64,000 bases of DNA from Acanthosepion esculentum (lineage: Eukaryota; Mollusca; Cephalopoda; Sepiida; Sepiidae): positions 74,286,048 through 74,350,047 of the forward strand of contig OZ038485.1 in assembly GCA_964036315.1 (NCBI GenBank). Direction: 5' to 3'. The position numbers were made by a program, and so were the translations under genes. Shown piece after piece: positions 25,101-38,200 of the stretch (position 1 is its first letter; the number at the start of each line of letters is the position of its first letter). The notes under the pieces were generated by a model that saw nothing but the letters and a program-made list of their open reading frames with translations, did not search any database and was not told the origin of the DNA.

Positions 25101-28100
25101 TTTGTAATTGTAAATAGTCGATATTTTCTTTTATCCCAGTATTCGATTATATTTGAATAGAAAAAGAAAAAAATTGAAAATAATACGACGATATTCAGAA
25201 AATTTGACAAGCGTTGTTTTGTTGTTACTGAACGAATCAAAGCCATTTCTGAAGTAAAAAAAAAACTTGCTTCTATCAAAAGAAACTACTCGCGTGACAT
25301 TATTTCAAGGTGTGCATCCATACTTTCGTTGGAGACAATTTTAAATACAATTTTGGAATATTAAAAATTATTTTAAAAATAATTATGGTTGTCAGATTTT
25401 AATAAGCTTTCAAATTTATGATCTTTAAAAAATAGAAAACATAATATATCATTTCCATAAGGTTACAGAAAGAACTTAATGTATAAATATATAACAACCT
25501 TTTGTCATATTGTGTATTTAAAATTGAAAAGAAAAAGAAAATTAATGTAAAAATTCATTGTTCATCAAAAAAAGTTTTTTCTTTCAGATAATAATTACCT
25601 TCGTATATATTATTCAGAAAAGCCATTAAAAACTTTCTTAATTAAATATTGTCTTAGTTTTATTGGGTTTTGTATTTTTACAATTGAGGTAAAAGTTTGG
25701 ACAATTTCGGACATTTTTTTTAACAAAAAAATCGATGATTTAGATTTTTCAGAGTTTTGTGCATTTAATTAAAAAAAAAAATTCAGGTTGCAAATAAATT
25801 TTTTTTTGTGTTTTCATAAAATTAAGTTCGAGGGGGGTAACAGATATAAAAAAAAAATATTTATACCATGACTTTCAAAGAGACAAACATTTCTAAAATA
25901 AGTTCATTCATTTCTGAATAAGTTCTGAAGTTTTCATTAAAATCCAACAAGTATTTAATTTTTACAAGAATTTCGAAATTAATGTGTCTTTCAACTGACA
26001 AAAAAACAACTAAAAACAAACGCTAAAATGTCCAATTTTGGCAATTGGACATACCTAGATATAAACCTCATGGCTTTTGATTTTGACATCATATAAAAGG
26101 GGAACACTATTCCACACGTACATGCGCTATCCAGACTAAATTTCGACAGTAAAAATTACAAACGTCTGAATATTCAGAAGATGAAATACTAGACTGGGTT
26201 GAAACGGACGTCTTACCCCTAAATGATCACATAACAGAAACCATACAAAATCCAGTGTTAAGTAGAATTTCAGACAGAATAAAAATAAAACACATGGAGC
26301 AATTGTTCAATGGCAGAAAGATCCTACACAATATTAAGGCATAAGTTAACTGTAGAGAAAGGCATAGTATGCAATAGAGATATTATAATACCCCCACAAA
26401 GTTTAAGAAAAGAAGTACTAAAAGGTGTACACGATGATGTACATTGTGATATAACAGCGACACAAATTAGATTAAAATTACAAGTGTGGTGACCTGGAAA
26501 TTCTCGAAATGTAGAAGACTGTTAAAAGATGCCCAAAATGTGCTGAAATATAAAAAAAAACTTTCGGCAAAACACAATCACTCGCGGCCTAAAGAAAAAG
26601 AACCATGAACTCGGGTACACATTGATCATGCCCATATTAAAGGCATGGGGCTATTTTTAATTTTAGTGAACTCATTTTCAAGATGGCCCGAAGTAATTAA
26701 GGTTGCTGACAGAAAATCTACCAGTGTAAAACAAATATTAAGAACAATATTTTCAAGGAATGGGGTACCTGAAACATTGGTCTCAGATTACGCGCCAGAA
26801 TTTTGCGAGGAATGTTTGGGCCCGTGGCTAAGCGTATTGGATGCATTCCTGTATAGAACACCACTTTACCACCCACAGTCAAATGGAATCGCAAAAAGAA
26901 TAGTGAAGACTGTGAAAATTGGACTAAAAGCATTTTCCCCATCTAATGATAATATAGATAGGAAAATTCCACCTGCTGGCAGACTACAAAGTCCTTCCAC
27001 ATTAATGGGTAGACAGATTAGATCTCCCATAACAATCTCATTTTCAACAAGTGAAAGTTTAAAGACAAAGAATCTAATCCAGAGAAGGCGAACTTTGTAG
27101 TACAGAAAGGACACAACACAGCATACTAACGAAAAATGGACAAAATATACTGGCCCATGCGGATCAGTTTGGAAGTAGAATGGAACCTGAGGATATAGAA
27201 ATGGACGAAGAATCTGAAGGTGAAGAACACGATGGGGAGAAGGGGACTAATGAATCCAGTAGTGAAAATGAACAAACTATGGATGATAATGACCAGAAAT
27301 CTGACGATGAGCAGGAAGAGGAAAATGAACTCAGACCTAGGTCCCCTATAAGAAGAAAGCAAGATACATATCAAGAAAGTTTAGATTCCCAAGTATAATT
27401 AGAAGTCAAAGATCAACGAAGGGCATAAGTCCATTTCGCTTCACGGAGGTGTAGTATTGTATGTAAATGAGATACTGTTATAAAAGCAGTACGCCACAAC
27501 GAATGCCGGTCGGGCTACAATCTCTCTGGAATAGACCTGACAATATCTATTCCAGAGACGTCTCTACTTCATAACACTTTCACTCATTCTTACAGTTTTT
27601 TTCTCTTTCTCCAATTAGTGAATAGCAACATTAGAACGGAAACAATATCGATTCAGTTAAAGTAGATTACTCATTATTTTCTGGAAACAAACTTGTTATT
27701 AAAATTATTGGCTGCTTAAAAATCATATTTCTATTTGTTTATCTTAGGCTGTTTTATAAAATAGTTTCCGATAATAAAGAGAGAGAAAGAAGGATAACCG
27801 CAATCGGGATGACAGTGTCAATGTGAACTCCGGGATTCTCTCATTAGCTATATGGTATGTTCTTCGCTGAGGCTACGGTTTTTGAATTCAGAGTTACCCT
27901 TCTCTTAGAATAGTTACCAACTAAAGCTAAAGAGCCCAGTCTACTTGACTATTTAATCCATAGCTGGAAGAGAGGAGATGGATTCGTACATTTTCCAAGG
28001 TCATTTGCGCGTAAGTGAATATAATGAACTCGACAGCAATTCTAATTCGACACTCCGATTTCTCCTTCTGAGACGCTATTACACCATCTGTAATACAAAA

Positions 28101-28981
28101 CAATAATAATAAGCTAAAAATCTTCCATTTCCATTAAATTTTAGTTTTCCTCGATACTGTTGACTTAAATGATAAAGAGAGAAAATAGCTGTCAAAAGAA
28201 AATTAATCGTTAATTATCATTAGTTATGTTTGTTCAAATAAAAACAGCGTATTAATTTGTTAAGACAACATTAACAGCTTATTTTATCCAAGGTACATGC
28301 TTAACAACAACATCCTTATAAATCAACTTCAAAGCTTTTCTTATTTCTGTCGAGTAAAGGTATATTTACAGACACATGAGTAAGTGTAGTCACAGACTCT
28401 TATTAAAAAGGGTATCTTATGAAAAGGTGCATTTACTAACCATTATGAATAGGTGTAGTTACAGACGAATAATAAAAGATATCTTTCCAGGCTTCTCTGA
28501 AAGTTTTTATTGGGGCATATGTGTAGTTACAATCCCTTATGAAAATGTCTTGCTGTCAAAGAAAAATGACAGAAATATTTAGCTTTTTGGTATTTTATAC
28601 GCACAATATTGTTATAATATTTATTATCTATTTGTCTGTGATCTCAAAAATAATCTCGCGCTGAAAGCACACATACACATACACAACCGCAAATATAAAG
28701 AGATATATATTACATGATGTATATGTCGATTAGAACTGATCGATGACTTTTTAAAGCATTCATTCTAGTCGCATAAATGGATGTATCAGTGCAAGACGGG
28801 AATGATAAATATTCTAAGAGTTTCAATGTCATAACACTAAATATTTATGTACACATTAAATATACGCAGTAAATGTTTATACCTACCGATTTATGTATCT
28901 ATAGTCTGTGTAATACCCTTGTAGAAGACGCTGACTTTATTATTACCTTATTAATGACGGATATATTGATTATGCATTAAA

Positions 28982-29051
<70 letters not shown>

Positions 29052-32000
29052 ACTGAAAAAAGTGAAATTTTCAACAGATGTATTGGTCATAATTAGAATT
29101 TAATTACTGTCAAATTTCTCTTTGCACAGAGAAAGCATTACAATATATTCAAATGTGAAATTTAAGATAAGTAAAAAAAAAAAGTGTTTAATGAATTTCT
29201 TCAAAATTAAGGGTGTTTATTTCACTTTTAAAAGCATTTCAAAGTATTTGATATCATTTCGATTTCATGGAATGTTAAAAGATTTTATTAAGAAATTGCA
29301 GCTTGTACTTAATACGGAACATTCCTACTACAATAAACCCTTAAAATAACGCCTTTTTATTGTGTAAAAACATATGATATATGATAAAATTTAATACTAC
29401 TGGGAAAGAAGCAATTTTGCTGCAACAAATATCACGCACACTCGATATTGATATGTATTTCCAAAATCGAACAATTCTGTTGCGCTATCAAACTAAAAAG
29501 AAAAAAATTAAAAATAATTTTAACCTTAAAAGCTACAGAAAAAAAAATTTAAATATACAATATCTTTTATTTTGCTTTATTATTATAGACTATCAACCTA
29601 TGTATCAAGTTATATTTCTTTAATTTGACTTAATACATTCCAAATCATAACTTGCAGTTTAATTTTTATGTCACTCATTTTATTATCATTTTCTTACAAA
29701 GGTAATAAAATTGGACAATTTAACAGAAGTAGCACCAGTTGACGAAATACAAGAGCTGAGAGTTACCAAACCTTTTCACGTTGGAAAAGATGCCATGTTC
29801 AAATTGATATTCGGTGGAACGGCTACAGGTTGGTTTCTTGGATTTAAACAAATTATGTTCATTTGACAATATATTGGCCTGAAAACGATAAAATCTAATG
29901 TTCGGCATACAAAGAGTCTAATTAAACAAAAGAAAGGCAATGATTGATAAACTGCATTACTATGTTGTACAAAAAGTTTTAAATAAATTTTCTAATAATA
30001 TGAAATATTCATGATTTCTATTCATATTTTAACTTATCCATATTCGGAAAGAGGCTAATATATAACCTACATACGCTGCTTAACAGAATTAGTGAAATTT
30101 GATTCATTTGGTTGATTCATTCATATGATTGAATCCAACAATCCAATTGCTGAATTTAGGATCCGAAAATGAATAACTGAAAATGTCAAATTTTACTTCC
30201 TATAGATATAATGTGAAAACTTAATTTAAAGTTGTTATCATTTATTCATCTTTTTCTTTTTGTTGGTATTTTTGTCTGTGTGTTTTTTGTAAAATTGATA
30301 TTTCAAAAGTGATTATACTGTTTCTGAACAAAGAAACCGTTTTCATCTAAGAAGCTGAAAACTGAGTTGAAGACGAAATAGTTAAAAAATTAGAAATTGC
30401 ATTAAATACAGCCTTATTATTTGATATCTCCACGGGTGGTTTTGAATGTAATAAAATTGAAAGAAGTTAACCATGCAATTACTGCTGCATATGAATTGAT
30501 TCCATGTCAATTTATTGTATTCATAATAGGGATATTTCAATAATTCGATTATGGTCTGTTTTCTTTTATTTAGAAGATGAATTGTTATTATATACCTTTC
30601 CATCCAGATTAGTAAACTCATCTTGATTTCACAACATTTCGGCCATAGTACCTTCCGGTATCTGCCATACTCGGTAATTCTTTTAGCATTTTGAACTGAG
30701 CCCTTTATACAATCAATTGGGGTAATTTGTTATAATTCCGCTTTCCATGTTTAAGGTATATTTCATTTCAGATAATGCTCATCAGTCTTATTCTCCTTTG
30801 TGTCGCTTTTCCGTTTCTCTCACTGAAGAGAGTGACTTTTCAGCACTATTAAAACTAGAAACTGAATTCACAGCCGCCAGGGAATCAGATATGTTTTTGA
30901 CCAAAGCTTTAATCCACTATGCTAGTATCTCGTGGAAGATTCCATAACTGATTCTAATCATGGGAAATAGCTGACAACGGTTACAATTTTTCCCTACATT
31001 TTCTGATATTTGATTGTTTGCTTTGCTCCTCATCTTGAACTAAAAATCGATCAGCATTAAAACACCGACTCAAAAACCAGTACTCGATCAAAGCTTGGCG
31101 AAGCCTTTAGAGGATCTCAGTAGCAGATTAGCAGAGCTTCATGAAAAAAAAGTTGAATGGAGTCACTTTGCTCGAATTCGTCGGCCACTGTAATGACCAG
31201 AGAGTCATTCCAACAAAAAGTATGAAGACCCAGGTAATCATTAAAAACGAATAGATAGCACAGAAACTATTAGCAGATTGATTTAATATGATGAGTGGCA
31301 ATATGCGTTCAGTGGTAAAATCACAACATGTAACTTTCGTGAAAGCTATTTTCAATTGTCGATATCTAAATAGAATGCCCAATTGAATAATTACGTCGTG
31401 TTTTCCATGTGATTTATTTTGTTGTATTAATTCGTCTTAATTACAGTTCCTCTGTCAAGTAATGCAATACCTCTGGATGTACAGAAAGCATTGGAAAATT
31501 TACCAATGATTGGAAGCGGTAATGTGCTAGTTACTGCCAATTTTACAGTCAACTCAGCAATTTACTTCATTTTTCTAAAACTTGATGTGGGTGAGTATAT
31601 GTACTCGAAACCTTTGAACAAATTGTGTTTGCACATGCGTTAGAAGTAATAAAACGCATTTTAACCGGAAATAATGAATAATATCAGAATGGTATTAAAC
31701 TGTTTTGATAATTAAGATTTGATATTTGAGTTGTAGGTTTTTGCTATAGCAAAAGTGAAATTAATTTCAGCTGGTACTAATATTAGGGATCCTCTAAAAA
31801 CTTTTAATAAACTGACTTGATTTTAAATGTACCTCTCATATACTGAACCATGCCAAAATCTGCATCCATTTCAATTGTTGTGTCAACTTTCAGCGTTAAT
31901 TTACAATTATTTTCGTTCTTCCATTTCTTTAAACCATCCTTACTCACCAATTTCCTTAAATTCAACCCAAGCGCGGCACATATTCAGTTTACTGATAATT

Positions 32001-32165
32001 CTAAATTGGGATTGATGCAGTTAGTTTGATAGATGAATTCTCTCTTATTATGGGCATAATTGTGTTTTAAAGATGTCATGAATAAAATTATCTCTAAAAC
32101 ACACTTATGCTCATAATAAAAGAACTTGCGAACGAGTTGCTGTATGTTTTTTCATTTTTAATCTG

Positions 32166-32206
<41 letters not shown>

Positions 32207-35200
32207 CAGAGAGAGATTAAATAGAAGACTTAAAGTTTTAAAAAATTGTTGCCATTTTTAGGTAATCTACCTCTGATCGGAGTGGAAACAATCTCGGACA
32301 AAAATGGAAATAACCTCACAGTGAGCGTTAAGTTGAATTTTAATGGAACAGCAAGCAACAAACAATTCGCCTTTTACCTCGACAATGTTATGTCACCAGT
32401 CTTACCTGTTGATGCACCCGAACAAATGGTAAAACAAAGTCTTATTTCTTAGAAACTTGTTGATCACTGGTAACACTTATGTATATATGTTAATGCATGT
32501 TATTGGAGTGATATAAATAATATTATCTTTTTATCTGTTATAATATTTCCATATCTAAGCCTCAATCACCATCAAGGTATTTATTCTATAGTTTTTAATA
32601 ATCTATTTTATTAATGGAGTTTATTTTAGAGGAGAGAACTTTTCAAATTTAACAAAATATTTTGATGAAATCCTATCGAAAGAATCTGATTTGTTTAAAT
32701 CAATATCAGATAATTCTTTAATAGAAAAACAATATCTATCATGTGTATCTTAAGTAGATAGTTGAACGGCTCATTCAGCGGCGACCTGTTAGGGCCTAAA
32801 ATGTCTGTCGTGGGGTATCAGAAGTATTAGTTTGAAAGGCAACCAGCTATAAATTTGTTCGTTATCGGGTGACGGCTTCTGCAAAAATTACGGTTTGTTC
32901 AGTAGCACAAAAATAGTTTTAAAAACACATTGCAAAGTATATGCTTTCCATTTTATATTTTCAAACAATCATAAATTCAAATACAAAATACGTTTAGTAG
33001 TTTTAGAATATAATACACTTCATACAATAAAACATTCTATTTTTTATAATTCACTTCAGAGAATAAAAGTTATTTTCTCTTAGAGTTCACTGAAAAGAGA
33101 ATAAAACTATTTTTCAAGAGTATGCTTGAAAATAATAATTTCTTTAATAATGTTCACCCTATACAAGCGCCAATGGTCACTCAGGGTGAACGGATACGGA
33201 AGGCGATTGTTGTGTGATCATTAAGGGTAAGGGACGCAGTTTATGCGCATATGTGGGGAAAGATAACGGTTACCCTTAGACTTTGAAAGCATCCTACTGG
33301 GATTCTGCTCCACAAACAGTAGTTCTTGGAAAGAAGATATCCGAATGAAACTTACTCTCCTTAATAAATGAATACGAAGGGCATGAGAGGGGTTCGCCTC
33401 ACTGTACATAACATGTCGGTTCTTAGCTGAGAGGGTTACAGTTGGTGAGAGGAATAAGGAATGTAGCTCATTTGAACATTTTCCATAGAAATAGCAGTAA
33501 GTAGCGAGAGGCTTACAACGTTTCGACTGTAAGAAAGGGGTTATAATGTGGAAAAATTCATCACCCACAAGGCCGCGTAGACGCCTTTGGACTATCAAAA
33601 CTAGAAAGTGAACTACACCAGCCCAGATATGACAGCAGTACTCATAATCTAGCTCTTGTAAAATTAGAGCAATGATTGGTAGCCAGGTGTGCACCAAGAA
33701 GAGTAATATTAATTATTTTTATATTAAAAAAATCTTTATTTTTAAAAAGTTAGGGAACTGTGGTTGAAGAGAAAAATAAAAATAAAATTTACTGCCCAGC
33801 ACAGAGACAGTCAGCTTTTAATAGATGTCACCCCCTATTGACTGGAATAAGATCACCCAGTGGAGATTTATACAATCCAATGGTTTGCCTAGCGAAACTG
33901 TTACTCAGGAAGCGTCGGATAGGATATCGTAAAAGTCTCGCTTATTCCATCTTACGGGCCCACCGGCGGCTCCCACGTTCGTTGTCGTTTGCGAGGTCGA
34001 TAACGAATTGTACGACAATTGTTCGATTTTTTTAAGAGCAGTTTTATTTTCGTTTAAGTTTACTTTCAGCTGTCTTCACGTCAGTTGATACTGAGAGATA
34101 TTTTAGCTAGGTAGACTCTGGAGCACGCGGCTAACGAGCTCTACAAGGGTCAGGTAGTTAGGCATAGATTAAACAAGATGTCTAACGAAGCCATAAACAC
34201 AGAGTTAAAGATTTTGGCCAAGATCCTGACGGTGCGTTTGCAGTCAGTTGCTGAGATTTTGTTGGGACCCGAGCAGACGTGCTGTGAAGGGCTGAACAAT
34301 TCAGAGCAACCGGCATCTGATCCGCACGATCCTAAATGGTGTAAAAGATGACGAGCAAGCCGCGCTGATCAATTTGGATCAGTCCAAGGAATTTGATAGG
34401 GTCGACCATCGGTACCTGGCTGCTGTCTGCAGGCCATCGGATTCAAACCCGACTTCTGCAAGTGCTGTATCATCGGTTCGTCAGGGTTGTCCACTGTCGC
34501 CCCTACTTTACGCTTTGCCGTTAGAGCCTCTCCTTCGGCGGCTGAGAGATGGGACGAGCAGTCCGGCCCTAAGTAGAATCGCTGTCCCTGGTGGGACTCG
34601 ATCCATGGTTTCCGCGTACGCCGATGACGTATCCATTTTCGTGTCGTGTATCAGCGACATTGAGGTGGTACAGAAAGCGCTTGAACGGTACGAAAAGGTC
34701 ATGGGAACACAGATTAACCACAACAAGTCTTCCGGCTTGCGGTTAGGTACCTGGAAAGGGGTCGCTCTTCCAGGGCCCTTTGGTTAGACGGATTGTCCTG
34801 TCCACATTCTTAGAGCTGGAGAAAAGTTCGTCAGAGGCAAAGGTTGTAGCGTCGGTCGGGACTTGGCTCTGAAGGACTATGTCCTTGTAGGGTAGGGCTG
34901 AGTCGTGTGCCACTTACATATTTCCTCTCATCCTGTACTCTCTCTTTGCAAGGACTGTGGAAGGCAATCGAGCGCTTGTGGTCCACCCTCTTGTGGAGTG
35001 GTCGCAAGTAGAAGGTCCGCAAAGAATGCTATGTCCATCGTACGTGTCATGGTGGGGGGGGATTGTCACACTTGGTGAGTTATCAACACGTCTCAAGGTT
35101 GGCTTTCCTACACCGCGTTTTACTGCGAATTTGATTTTGGCGGGTAATATTAGGGACGCCTTCCCATCCTCCCTCCCATTTCCTGGGCTAAGCGCTGTCG

Positions 35201-38200
35201 TAGGTCCTGGAGACTATCGACTTTCCTCAACGAGTGTCGAGCGGCCTTGAGGGGCGTTCCTAGGTCCACTGACCTTTCACGTTCTCGGAGGGTCTTGTAT
35301 CGTGTATTAGTGGAGGGAGTCGCGACGAATCCACTCTGTGGATGGTCCGGCTTGTCGGTGACCGAGTTGCGCTCTTTCTGGTCTTTGGCGCCAGCGGCGA
35401 ATCACCTCAGTTTTCGCTTACCTGGCGATTGATTCGGAATGTGCTATCTCCCAATGACTGGATTTTCCGATGGGCCTGGGCGGATTTGCCCAAGTGTCAT
35501 CGGTGTGACAATGGGTTAGAAGAAACGGTTTCGCATACCTTCTAACATTGTCCTCAGGTGTGCCTCTTCTGAGATTATGTCTGTGTGTTGACGGCTCGTC
35601 TCGCGCTCCCGATCGGATGTGGTGATTGATCTTATTTCTGCGATAATGTGTTGCTCCCGTATTCTGGGGAGAAACGAATGGTCTTTCTGACGCTGCTAGC
35701 CATGGTGAATCTGAAGGGGAAGTGTTGCTCCTTGCCTGTTCCAGGCATTCTCTTTTGTTATGATCCCTCCCCAATTTGACTTTTACCCCCTTTTTCTCAT
35801 CTCGGCTGGGTCAGACTTTGATTTTACCATTCCGTCATTTATTTTTACCCTTTCCACTCTATTAATGAGCATGATACTTGATTTTGTTTATCGACAAAAT
35901 ACAGCGGTCACTCTCATTTTGAGAGGTGAACATCTGTTTTGCTTTAGTTTGTTTTGTTTATTAGTTTTCAGGGTTCATCCTCCCCCTCATTTCATGATTC
36001 ATGGAATTTATATATTTTTGTATTCAGACATTTTGAACTTTCATGAGATTTTTAAAACATGGGGTGTTTTGTAGGTCCCTTGTGAATGTGTGGTATTTTG
36101 GTATATTGAATGGTGAGGGATGGGTTCTTGTGGTAAATGGATAAATTGTATTGACTGAATGGGTCGTGATTGTGATTAACTAGGACTAAGACCAGCCTTT
36201 ACCCACTTTCCTTTTGACCTTGTGCCACAATTATTGTATTTTTTACAATAATAAATATATTGTCACTCAGGATTAACAACCCCCACCCCAAAAAGAGGAA
36301 TCTTGCCAATTCCTGAGAGTGCCAAGTGGAAGAGAAGAAAGAAGACTCTTAATTTAAACTACAGGAACACAAGCACATGGCTTCCATGTCCAAGTCAAGT
36401 CGTTGTCATTTCATAATTAAAACTGGACGCTAAATTCATTAATCTTTAAGGAGTGGGTAATCCTTTCCATTTTTCCTTCCTCGATGGATTTAAACCAGTC
36501 CTTATCAAACTTTCTAAATGAAATAGATTCTTCATAAACCGCTTCACTTCATTGGGAATGCTAAAACAAAAGTTCATACTTTCAAAATTCATGACTAATT
36601 TTAAAGTGCACCCCAGAGTTTTAATTATTCTACAAGTAAAAAAAAGATTAAGAAACACTGGTCTAGACTGACTCAAGAGGAGAGTTTTTGTTTTAGGCGC
36701 GAAGCCTTCTTATTAGCTGAAATATTTTAATTCTTTTTTTTATTTTCTTCTCGAAAGTTAAGCGCGATTTTCCTGCGCAGAAAAACAATTTTGTCCTCTA
36801 CTATTTCCGCCACGAAAGCATCAACTTTCACTTTTTGTTTACTATACAGTCACAAATAAGTTTTAAAACAAATATGTTTGTATATGTCTGTTTATCTTTA
36901 TACAGAAAACATGCGCTTTTACAAATGATTTCTTAGCAAAAACAACAGCATAGCATAGAAAGAAAAACTCTGGATAAACTATTTAAGAAAAGTTTTCTTT
37001 CCTCAACTATCACTATATATTATCTTAAATTTTTTGCCACATATTTTTTTTCAGTTAAAATTAAGATTAAAATATTAAGTTCAAATACATTTTTCTTTGT
37101 CAGGTAAAAAATGCTCTGGACGAAATGTTTCGAGTGCGTTGCCAAAACTTCATTACTGCTCCTAATAAAAACACAATATTCCGAAATGATTTTGAGCTCA
37201 CTTCAGACAGCGATCATAATGGACAGAAAATCTACGACAAGGTACCATTTTGTGGTAAATCCTCAGTCAGAAATCCCAAGTATATCTTCCGGAAAGAACA
37301 AATAAAAAATGTCTACCTGGAGAACTACCCTACAGTGAGTATTGTCTTTACTTTTGTTTGTCTATTGACTGTAATAATTTAACAATTAACATTTTATTTT
37401 CTGCTTTCGTTACATTTTTATTGCATCGAAAATGAAGAAAATAATTAAATAGTAGGTATCACAAAAATTTGAGCTAAAAGGAAGTTAAAAACGCATTTAA
37501 CAATTTAAATGTTTTCTATTTAGTCAGATTTTGTTAATATTTAATAGATAATAGCCTAAAGCTAATCTGTAAAAAGAGATCTCTACTGTATATCTTTAAT
37601 CTATAGACCTTTATGAAATTTATAATTATTATTTTTATATTAATGGGAATATAAAAATATTTAAAATAATACAATTAAATTTTTTTTATCCATTGCATTT
37701 ATTCAAATAAAAAAAATGTTACTATACAAAATAGGGGGGAAATTGACTTGATATTGTTGATTACTTTCACATTGCTTTCTTTCGGAAAGCAATGCCCCCC
37801 CCCCATTTCTAAACAACTTCAAATATACAGTATTTACATTAGTCGGACTATTGTCCTCATCTTTGTCGCCATATTTGTCACAATGTACAAGTACAAGAGG
37901 AGGAGGAGGACAACAACACTCAGAAAACATTCTGCCTGCCTTATGTGAAGGGGTTATCAGAGAAAATACAAAGGATCTGCGGTTCATATAACATCAGGAC
38001 AACCTTCAAAAGCGTGACAACACTTCGCAGATATCTCTCTCGAGTGAGACCCCCCATAGAGGAGAACATGACTAAAGACTGTGTGTACGCTATCCCGTGC
38101 AGCTGCGGAAAGGAATATAAAGGAGATACAGGCCACCCCCTCAAGGTAAGGCTTCAAGAACACCAGAAAGCTGTAACGCGAGGGGAAGTAGAAAAATCAG

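Larger units (their letters stand above)
21709..27576 (+). mobile_element. Ty3/gypsy LTR retrotransposon 1, full outline, dead
   Basis: Bounded by two short LTRs (21709-21828 and 27450-27576) and a perfect 5-bp target-site duplication CTTTC (21704-21708 and 27577-27581). Internal order is gag, protease, RT, RNase H, integrase, acidic tail, as in Ty3/gypsy. All enzyme modules carry frameshifts, stops or lost catalytic residues. The LTRs differ at roughly one position in five by eye, so the insertion is old. A hAT-like transposon sits inside (24022-26057). Without it the element would be about 3.8 kb, short for the group because of decay and small LTRs. Confidence 0.92.

Noticed and set aside
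28376..28582. Possible decayed zinc-finger array
   Set aside because: Repeated gtgtagttacag-like stretches are not at the 84-nt period of C2H2 fingers, and no Cys/His pattern holds in any frame.
30747..30947. 66-codon open frame as a coding exon
   Set aside because: Splice phases do not fit, no match to the protein, and exons 11 and 12 already join in phase.
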